Part shown: positions 42,620 through 48,650 of the stretch, in pieces | How the letters are laid out: every line of letters starts with the position of its first letter | How positions within the stretch are numbered: position 1 is the stretch's first letter | NCBI GenBank assembly: GCA_949284445.1 | Contig: CASDVP010000006.1 | Location: forward strand, 1 to 48,650 | Source of the DNA: an uncultured Bacillota bacterium | Lineage (GTDB): Bacteria; Bacillota_I; Bacilli_A; RFN20; CAG-288 | DNA length: 48,650 nucleotides | Direction: 5' to 3' | The notes under the pieces: generated by a model | Told to the model about the DNA's origin: nothing | Databases searched by the model: none | The model's input: the letters and a program-made list of their open reading frames with translations, nothing else | Program-made: the position numbers and the translations under genes

Positions 42620-43456
42620 ATGAAAAACAAATTAATTTTATTGAGTTTATCGTTTATTTTATTAAGTTCTTGTGAAGTTCAAATCACTTCTTCTAGTTCT
42701 TCGATTGTAGATATTTATGAAAATAAAGAGCTTTTTTATGAAAATTATAAAATAGCTACAAGTTTAGAAGAAAGTCGTATAAGAACTGAACATCATTTGA
42801 TGTCTGGTTCTATTGATATGCAATTACGTCAACCTACCAAATGCGTTGAACCGCCTATGGAAAATGGACTTTATCTCAGAAACACTTCAGCATATTTCGA
42901 AGACGATGGCTGTACATATGTCATTTTAGATTCAAATGGTCAAATCGCTAATAAAATCTTTTATGGTGGCGCCTATGTTTCTTTGGAAGAGGTTGCTAGT
43001 TATATTTATGCTTTTGGAGAGATACCTGTTAATTATGTTGATGATAAAACAGGCAATCCGACTAAGAATCCCTGGGGAGAATATCTTAGATTGAATAATA
43101 CTTTCTTTGAAGGAGGTAGATCAGATGAACCAGCACTTCCTGGTAATGGGTATATCAGTGATGATGGTTTAGGATATCGCTATTATGAGATAGACATAGG
43201 TGCTGAAAATTATAATAATGGTAAAAGAATACAGAGAGGATCATGTCGAATTGTTTATACAAGATACTATCTAGATGGTTCTCTAATAACTGATTTAAAC
43301 GATAGATATGTTTTTTATACCTATACTCATTATTCATCATTTTTAGAATATTTGAATTATGAAAATGGGTGGGGACAAGAATTTGGCTTTGATAACAATT
43401 ATATTCCTACTGAATATCAAGAAACATCACGCGTAGATTTCAGCACGTTTAATTGA
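42620..43456 (+). CDS. Lipoprotein with a barnase-family ribonuclease domain
   Basis: The 278-residue product has a lipoprotein signal ending at LSSC (Cys18) and a Ser tether. Residues about 121-245 follow barnase in order. LEEVASYIYAFGEIPVNYV aligns with the barnase DGVADYLQTYHKLPDNYI, and NPW with its LGW. FFEGGRSDEPALPG aligns with SNREGKLPG, and YYEIDIG with READINY. CRIVYTR aligns with DRILYSS, and YTHYSSFLEY with TTDHYQTFTK. The three catalytic residues fall on Glu190, Arg210 and His237. Barnase cleaves RNA 3' to guanine. The signal means it acts outside, which would spare cellular RNA, and no barstar gene is adjacent. No ribosome site precedes the ATG; TAAAAT at 42608-42613 would start transcription almost at the ATG, so the message may be leaderless. 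Confidence 0.75.
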   Translation: MKNKLILLSLSFILLSSCEVQITSSSSSIVDIYENKELFYENYKIATSLEESRIRTEHHLMSGSIDMQLRQPTKCVEPPMENGLYLRNTSAYFEDDGCTYVILDSNGQIANKIFYGGAYVSLEEVASYIYAFGEIPVNYVDDKTGNPTKNPWGEYLRLNNTFFEGGRSDEPALPGNGYISDDGLGYRYYEIDIGAENYNNGKRIQRGSCRIVYTRYYLDGSLITDLNDRYVFYTYTHYSSFLEYLNYENGWGQEFGFDNNYIPTEYQETSRVDFSTFN

Positions 43457-43575
43457 AGAGATTTATCTTAAAGCACTAGATTAAAAATAAATATTGATGA
43501 TAGTTAAAGCTGTCTGAAATAAAGACAAAGCTTTAGCACTACAGATAAATATAATCAGATAGACTTAACAATAAA

Positions 43576-45546
43576 TTAGTCGACAGATTTTAATGAGGTC
43601 GACATATCGACTTTTTTAATCTTAGGACTCAGCAAAGCATCGACTAGGATGACAAATACTAAAATTATGGCGATAGATAAGATATAAGTGTAACATTGAA
43701 TATCAGAAAGCGAACCTAAATCTAAGAGCTGAATGACTAAGTACATCAGAAGAACACCGATAGGAAGACCGAATATCGCACCAAAGCAAGTCATGATAAA
43801 GACTTCACGATAGATATACATATGAACTTCGCTTTCTTTATAACCGAGAACTTTTAAGGTGGCGATTTCTCTAGTTCTTTCGCCAATATTCATATTTGTT
43901 AAATTGTAGACGACAACTGCAGACATGATGATCGCAAAGCAGATGATCAGTATTGCGATAGGTGCAATCGTATCTCTTAAACTTGATAATACCGGATCAT
44001 TTACTAAAGCATCTGCTAAATTTAACAATGATAATCCAGCATATATCATCGCTGTTGAACCAGCTACTGATATGATAGTCATCACCAGATTCTTTTTATA
44101 ACGGAAGATATTTCTAAAGGAAGATTTGATCCTGAAAGGTAATCTGCGCCAAAGCGGTTTGATCTTTTCTAAAAGGATCGGTTTTCCAGCTTTTGGTGAT
44201 TTGGGTAGTAATAGTGTCGCAGGTTGATCTTTTAAAGTCTTCTTAACGGTGAATACGCTGATCAAAGTGACTACTAATATCATTCCTATCGAAGATAATA
44301 AGCCGAAAAGCGGTGAGAAAAGATAGATCATTCTTGGTGTGAAGAACGTTGTTTCTAAGCAAGGATAAATGATAGTTGGGATCAAAAACAATCCTAAAAT
44401 CATTCCTAATATGCAAGAGATAAGACAGGTCACTAAAGATAAAATCAAATATTTCTTTGTGATCTTCTTTTCTGAATAGCCAAGAGTGTTTAAGCATCCG
44501 ATCATGCTTCTTTCTTCTTCGACTAAACGGCTCATTGTAGATGAGACTACAAGAGCTGCGACAGCTATGAAGAAGAAAGGAAAGACAGCAGCTATCATAT
44601 CGATTTTGTCACAATAAGAGCGCAAATAGGCATAGCTGGTGTTTTGTTCGAGCGAGAGTATAGTGATATTAGGATAATCATTTAAAACTGTGCTTGTGAT
44701 CTCTTCAATACGTTTTTCAATCTCGTTTTTATAAATGCCAGTCAAATATCTGCCAAAGAGAGGATCGATATCCACATAGATATCAGTGATAGGTAAGGCT
44801 TGTGAGATCGGGATTGAGATAGCACCTAATTGAATATTTAGGTTAATGGTGATTCTATCTCCATAAAAATAGATGATTTGTTCAAGACTTTCTTGATTGA
44901 TCAAATCAGGTTCACCATATTTAGAAATGACTAATGGATTTTTAACAATTCCAACAATCTTTTTATAACCACCAAAAGCGGCTCCAAGATTAATCACGTC
45001 GCCTACACTATGTGAAATCATTGAATCAGACATTTGTTCAACAGCGATTTCATTTTCGTTTTCTGGGAGCCTGCCATCGATGATCTCAAAAGTATCAATC
45101 GTTTGATCTTGGTGAATAGTTGAAAATCGAGTCAATGGAAAATCGTCAGGTAAAAGATCGACGGTGATAGAAGAACTAGCTCCTGGCATCGATTGCTCTA
45201 TCTGGGTGATGATCGTCTCTTCTAATTCTGGTATGGCTGATGAATCAAAAACAGTCACATAAGTTGAATTGATATAATGCTCATATTTTGATAAGTCTTT
45301 TTCGATATCTAATTCTTCATCATTATCATCGCTTTTTGTGAAGCCTTCTCCCGAAGTATCTTTGATGATCAGATCAGGTATGTTGTGATCTTCGTAATAA
45401 ACACCAAAAGAATTGGTGATCATCGAAGAAAGCGTGCCGATGCCGGAAACAAAAGCGATGCCTAAAAGGATGATAAAGAATATTGATAATAGTTTCGCTA
45501 AATTGCTTCTGATGCTTCGATAAATCGATTGAGTGTATGCTTTCAT
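43576..45546 (-). CDS. ABC transporter permease, FtsX/MacB type
   Basis: The 656-residue protein has an N-terminal membrane helix (LLSIFFIILLGIAFVSGIGTL), a large outside domain (about 45-320), three helices around 330-430 and a second set of helices from about 500 to the end. This is the two-module layout of COG0577 permeases. The C-terminal part has IGERTREIATLKVLGYKESEV, typical for the family. It follows its ATPase gene by one base. The pair is probably an exporter of peptides, lipids or drugs, or a mechanotransmitter. The divergent TetR regulator points to drug or envelope response. Confidence 0.9.
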   Translation of the reverse strand: MKAYTQSIYRSIRSNLAKLLSIFFIILLGIAFVSGIGTLSSMITNSFGVYYEDHNIPDLIIKDTSGEGFTKSDDNDEELDIEKDLSKYEHYINSTYVTVFDSSAIPELEETIITQIEQSMPGASSSITVDLLPDDFPLTRFSTIHQDQTIDTFEIIDGRLPENENEIAVEQMSDSMISHSVGDVINLGAAFGGYKKIVGIVKNPLVISKYGEPDLINQESLEQIIYFYGDRITINLNIQLGAISIPISQALPITDIYVDIDPLFGRYLTGIYKNEIEKRIEEITSTVLNDYPNITILSLEQNTSYAYLRSYCDKIDMIAAVFPFFFIAVAALVVSSTMSRLVEEERSMIGCLNTLGYSEKKITKKYLILSLVTCLISCILGMILGLFLIPTIIYPCLETTFFTPRMIYLFSPLFGLLSSIGMILVVTLISVFTVKKTLKDQPATLLLPKSPKAGKPILLEKIKPLWRRLPFRIKSSFRNIFRYKKNLVMTIISVAGSTAMIYAGLSLLNLADALVNDPVLSSLRDTIAPIAILIICFAIIMSAVVVYNLTNMNIGERTREIATLKVLGYKESEVHMYIYREVFIMTCFGAIFGLPIGVLLMYLVIQLLDLGSLSDIQCYTYILSIAIILVFVILVDALLSPKIKKVDMSTSLKSVD

Positions 45547-45547
45547 A

Positions 45548-46255
45548 TCACCATTCTATCTCCTCAATAGCTTTTGGATGTTCATTATATTCTTCGCTTT
45601 CAACATGACCATTTTTGATATGAATGACGTGATCAGCCATATCCTTCAAAGCGGAATTGTGTGTGACGATGATGACTGTTTTATGCTCTTCTTTACACAT
45701 GTCATGCAAGGTTTTTAAAATTGTTTTTCCAGTTTGATAATCAAGAGCACCAGTTGGCTCATCACATAAAAGAATTTTCGGATTTTTAGCCAGTGCTCTA
45801 GCGATTGAAACACGTTGTTGTTCCCCACCAGAAAGTTGAGCAGGGAAATTGTTCATTCTTTCACCTAAACCTACTTTTTTGAGTATTTCTTGTGGATTTA
45901 AGGCGTTCTTACAGATTTCAACTGATAATTCAAGATTTTCTAAAGCGGTGAGATTAGGCATCAGATTATAGAATTGAAAAACAAAGCCGACATCATTTCT
46001 TCGATATTCAGTCAGACCTTTTTTATCTAAAGTTCTTAAATTAGTATCGCCGATAAAGATATCACCACTAGTCACAACATCCATTCCACCGATCAGATTC
46101 AAAACAGTAGTTTTTCCAGAGCCAGAAGGGCCTAAAACAATCGCTAATTCACCTTTGTTGATAGTGAAACTCATTTTATCAACAGCATTGATAGTAGTAT
46201 TTCCAACCACATAGGTTTTAGTCACATCTTTGACGATGACTTCAGCTTGATTCAT
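45548..46255 (-). CDS. ABC transporter ATPase, MacB/LolD type
   Basis: The 235-residue ATPase has Walker A GPSGSGKT at 42-49, Q-loop region [20 protein letters not shown], signature [15 protein letters not shown] and Walker [13 protein letters not shown], all typical of the ATPases paired with FtsX-like permeases. The ATG at 46255 follows GGAGG by seven bases; a longer frame lacks a site. The permease gene follows at once. Its promoter overlaps the proposed TetR operator. Confidence 0.93.
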   Translation of the reverse strand: MNQAEVIVKDVTKTYVVGNTTINAVDKMSFTINKGELAIVLGPSGSGKTTVLNLIGGMDVVTSGDIFIGDTNLRTLDKKGLTEYRRNDVGFVFQFYNLMPNLTALENLELSVEICKNALNPQEILKKVGLGERMNNFPAQLSGGEQQRVSIARALAKNPKILLCDEPTGALDYQTGKTILKTLHDMCKEEHKTVIIVTHNSALKDMADHVIHIKNGHVESEEYNEHPKAIEEIEW

Positions 46256-46279
46256 GGGGATACCTCCGATGTCTATTTT

Positions 46280-46308
46280 ATAATAAATTAACAAGTGTTT
46301 ATTTTCAA
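46280..46308 (-). promoter_or_regulatory. Promoter of the FtsX-type ABC operon
   Basis: On the minus strand TTGAAA (46303-46308) and TATTAT (46280-46285) with a 17-base spacer. Confidence 0.6.
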
Positions 46309-46343
46309 ATAAAATAATTTGAACATAAAATAAACAAATGTTG
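46289..46343. promoter_or_regulatory. Dyad-symmetric operator region between tetR and the ABC operon
   Basis: TGTTTATTTT (46296-46305) and AAAATAAACA (46327-46336) are perfect 10-base inverted repeats, and further matches extend outward. A second dyad, TTCAAAT/ATTTGAA (46304-46323), lies between them. The left arm overlaps the spacer and -35 of the ABC promoter. The right arm ends at the tetR -35, so a bound TetR could repress both. Confidence 0.6.
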
Positions 46344-46368
46344 ATTTTTTAAAATAAAAGACTAAAAT
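46341..46368 (+). promoter_or_regulatory. Promoter of the tetR-family gene
   Basis: TTGATT (46341-46346) and TAAAAT (46363-46368) with a 16-base spacer, ten bases before the start codon. Confidence 0.5.
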
Positions 46369-46378
46369 AGGAATTATC

Positions 46379-46957
46379 ATGAAAGATAAAAATACAAAAA
46401 AATCACAAGAAACTTCTAAACATATCCAAAATTGTTTGTTAGAAGCTATGGAAGAAAATAGACTTAATGATATCACTGTTTCCTATCTTTGTAAGATTGC
46501 AAATATCAATCGTGGAACATTTTATTTGCATTTTAATTCGATCGAGGATGTTTTTGAAAGATTAGAAAATGATTTCTTCAATGAAATCATGCACGAGGTT
46601 AATCAGGTTAAAATCTATTCGCTAGATGCGACTTTTTATCTCTCAATTATCGATATAATTTTAAGAAATAAAGCGTTGAGTAAATGGATAGGTAGTGACT
46701 ATAGGGGTTCTGCTTTAATGAAGCAATTGCGGGATTTCCTAGCTGAAAGATTCATAAGCGAATTTCTTGAAAAATACCCAGATAATAGTATTGACGAGGT
46801 AAAATTGTTGTTTTCTTTCATCATCGGTGGTGCGACTGATCTTCTTGTTGCTTGGTTAAGAGGCGGACAAAAAGAAAATCGCTATATGATCGCTCAGACT
46901 CTAGGCCAGTTCTCAGCTTCCTTAGTCAACAGCGTTAATAAAAAACTCATCAGATAA
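46379..46957 (+). CDS. TetR/AcrR-family transcriptional regulator
   Basis: The 192-residue protein has the TetR helix-turn-helix near residues 20-60 (NRLNDITVSYLCKIANINRG, then TFYLHFNSIEDVF) and a helical ligand domain. It resembles the TetR group with a C-terminal TetR_C-like end (LFSFIIGGATDLLVAWLRGG). It is divergent from the ABC pair and separated by a 123-base region with inverted repeats, so it is most likely their repressor. AGGA precedes the ATG. Confidence 0.9.
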   Translation: MKDKNTKKSQETSKHIQNCLLEAMEENRLNDITVSYLCKIANINRGTFYLHFNSIEDVFERLENDFFNEIMHEVNQVKIYSLDATFYLSIIDIILRNKALSKWIGSDYRGSALMKQLRDFLAERFISEFLEKYPDNSIDEVKLLFSFIIGGATDLLVAWLRGGQKENRYMIAQTLGQFSASLVNSVNKKLIR

Positions 46958-46968
46958 TTCATAGAACA

Positions 46969-47012
46969 AAAAAATGTTGTAACCGACATGACGTGGAGTT
47001 ACAACATTTTTT
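46969..47012. terminator. Terminator between tetR and the distal permease gene
   Basis: AAAATGTTGTAAC and GTTACAACATTTT enclose a 14-base loop, with T and A runs on both sides. It can serve both convergent genes. Confidence 0.9.
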
Positions 47013-47017
47013 CTTAT

Positions 47018-48650
47018 TTAGTTATTTCGTATTACTTCAACTGGTTTCTTTCTAGCTACAAAGAAGACTGGTAAGAAGGTAGCGACGATGGCAACTAAGA
47101 TCGAAATACCTAACATCATCAGGATCTGTAATGGTCCGAAGATGAAGAAACTACCGACCACGCCTAGCGTTTGAACTAATTCATTATTGAATAAAAAGAC
47201 AGCTACTCCTGCTGCTATTGTTGCTAAGATGAAGTTGATCAATGCGATGACAAACGCCTCGCTGAAGAAAATCTTGAAGACATCGCTAGATCTAGCACCG
47301 ACAGCGCGAAGAATACCGATTTCTTTCTTCTTATTAGAGATAGAGATGGTGATGAAGTTAGCTAATAATAAAGCGGAGAAAACAGCGAGACCTAAAGCAA
47401 CATAAATTAAGACATTAGCCAACATTTGTAGCATGCTATTGTAGGAAGATATTGATTGCCAAGGGGCGCTATTCAAGAACACTCTAGTTTGTAAATTAGT
47501 GCTAAAAGATTCATTTAACATCTTTTTTAAGGTGTTGTCATCTTTGATATCGACTAATAAATAAGGATATGGACCAAGTGTATCTTTTTCGAAAGCTGAA
47601 TATAACTCATCAGATATGATGACTAAATTAGAAGACATTTTGTAATCAGAATTGATATAATAGCCAACAACCTTATAATCGACAGGATCAGCCTCATAAT
47701 CAGTAGAGAAAGAACCTCTATAATAGAAAGGTTCAGATGGTGTATTTAAATACTTTTTAGCATATCTAATATACTTTTCGTTATAGAAGGAAGACCGGTT
47801 CTTTCCGCCAAACGCATTAGTCTCACTATCATAGTAACCTGTTTGTTCATATTGTTCAAAGAAATCATAAATTTCGTCTGAATATTGTGGATTGAATTCA
47901 TCTCTTCTAGGCAAATTATTGTTTATCACTTGATAATAAGCATATGCTTGTAATGTATTAGTGATTTCGCCTTTATATTCTTCAAATTGACCAGTGCTGT
48001 TATCTTGATATCTGTAATATTCTTTGACGTATTGATTAAAGATATCTGTAGTAGGTAAATTGGCTAGAGCATAATTAAATATTTCTTTGTTTTGGTTGTT
48101 GACATTAGAATTGAAAACGATATCTTCATAAGAATTTTCTGTCACTTTATATTCAGTTACTTCACCATCTTCACCATAAGAAGGCTCTAAATAATAATCA
48201 TGAACAATTTTATCAGCGTCATCCAAAGTGATGTCGTTTGTATCAAAGAATTGTTGTAAATTATCGAATGAGATAATCATCTCATCATTTTCTAATTGAG
48301 TCTTGTTAGAATCAAACATAACAACATTATTTATATATGTTTTAAGATCAGTTACAGATTCAATATAATTTTCGGTTACAAATTCTTTGTTTTCGCCTTT
48401 ATAGAGACTGAAATCTGAATTAGAAGGTTGGTTTTCAAGACTTCGTAAATTGATTATTTCTGTATCAGCTAAACGCTCATCGATGAATTCTTTTGAAACA
48501 TAGATACAATTAGGATAATTGCATTGAATCTTATATTTATATTTATTGTAAAGATTGATATTATTGTTGGAATAATAATCAGTGGTTTGACTTAATGGAT
48601 AAAATTCAGAGGATGGATCAGCTACATTTGCACCGGTGTTGATAATTCCA
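47018..48650 (-). CDS. FtsX-type ABC permease, 5' end outside the window
   Basis: The frame is open from the window end to the TAA at 47018, giving 543 visible residues. The ATG at 48319 is internal, because the frame continues upstream without a stop (for example KIQCNYPNCIYVSKEF). The C-terminal 130 residues contain four hydrophobic segments with the family stretch ITISISNKKKEIGILRAVGA and the ending FLPVFFVARKKPVEVIR. The remainder is a large extracytoplasmic region. An ATPase may be fused at the N-terminus or encoded upstream, as with the 653-residue gene at the other end of the window, but this lies outside. Confidence 0.85.
   Translation of the reverse strand, partial: GIINTGANVADPSSEFYPLSQTTDYYSNNNINLYNKYKYKIQCNYPNCIYVSKEFIDERLADTEIINLRSLENQPSNSDFSLYKGENKEFVTENYIESVTDLKTYINNVVMFDSNKTQLENDEMIISFDNLQQFFDTNDITLDDADKIVHDYYLEPSYGEDGEVTEYKVTENSYEDIVFNSNVNNQNKEIFNYALANLPTTDIFNQYVKEYYRYQDNSTGQFEEYKGEITNTLQAYAYYQVINNNLPRRDEFNPQYSDEIYDFFEQYEQTGYYDSETNAFGGKNRSSFYNEKYIRYAKKYLNTPSEPFYYRGSFSTDYEADPVDYKVVGYYINSDYKMSSNLVIISDELYSAFEKDTLGPYPYLLVDIKDDNTLKKMLNESFSTNLQTRVFLNSAPWQSISSYNSMLQMLANVLIYVALGLAVFSALLLANFITISISNKKKEIGILRAVGARSSDVFKIFFSEAFVIALINFILATIAAGVAVFLFNNELVQTLGVVGSFFIFGPLQILMMLGISILVAIVATFLPVFFVARKKPVEVIRNN

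Noticed and set aside
42620..43456. Toxin-antitoxin reading of the barnase-like gene
   Set aside because: The product has a lipoprotein signal and no barstar-like gene is adjacent, so self-poisoning control is not indicated.
43480..43560. Terminator after the RNase lipoprotein gene
   Set aside because: A hairpin (TAAAGCT with AGCTTTA) is present but has a bulge and no T run.
1..48650. CRISPR arrays, tRNA or rRNA genes, insertion sequences with transposase
   Set aside because: No regularly spaced repeats, no tRNA-like cloverleaf and no transposase frame were noticed on either strand. RNase P RNA is the only RNA gene seen, but tRNA absence was not tested with a dedicated search.
48320..48650. 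Start of the distal permease at the ATG 48319
   Set aside because: The same frame stays open to the window end with ordinary coding sequence, so the ATG is internal.

Overview
The window looks like a chromosomal segment of a low-GC, gut-type member of the Bacilli, close to the Erysipelotrichales/RF39/RFN20 lineages. This placement is inferred from gene content and order, because no 16S gene is present. Reading frames end at TGA and use TGG for Trp, so the standard bacterial code applies. The backbone keeps the Bacillus subtilis gene order: gpsB-rnpB, then pgsA-pncC(cinA C-terminal domain)-recA, then rny-ymdB-spoVS-miaB-ymcA, then mutS-mutL-miaA, all on the minus strand.

Layout. Bases 1-196 are the 3' end of a large serine recombinase of higher GC. 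It abuts an ABC transporter gene that loses its permease domain exactly there, so this is probably one end of an integrated element. Next come a full-length ATPase-permease gene and a decayed AAA/DUF4143 gene. From 4.4 to 12.8 kb there is a tight operon, mutS-mutL-miaA::tcdA-fhs-folD, with 4-base overlaps at most joints. Its third gene is a fusion of two tRNA position-37 enzymes. From 12.8 to 23 kb an accessory block interrupts the Bacillus order. It holds a WYL-type regulator divergent from a soluble FtsH-like protease, a zinc-ribbon membrane protein and two very large lipoproteins. From 23 to 31 kb lie the conserved tRNA modification, RNA decay, recombination, phospholipid and division genes together with RNase P RNA.

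From 31 to 41 kb there is a decayed ABC gene, then a cre-controlled iron alcohol dehydrogenase followed by the bifurcating transhydrogenase NfnAB (redox balance in fermentation). Next is a DUF975 membrane protein with a G8 tract in its predicted promoter, then a MarR-controlled heterodimeric ABC exporter. From 41 to 43.5 kb a secreted lipoprotein DNase (endonuclease I family) is divergent from a secreted lipoprotein that I read as a barnase-family RNase. From 43.5 kb to the end there is a TetR-controlled FtsX-type ABC transporter, then another FtsX-type permease gene that runs off the window.

The most unusual items are the MiaA-TcdA fusion, the paired surface RNase/DNase lipoproteins, the G8 tract in a promoter spacer, and the WYL/FtsH-like module whose ATPase lacks the usual pore loop.
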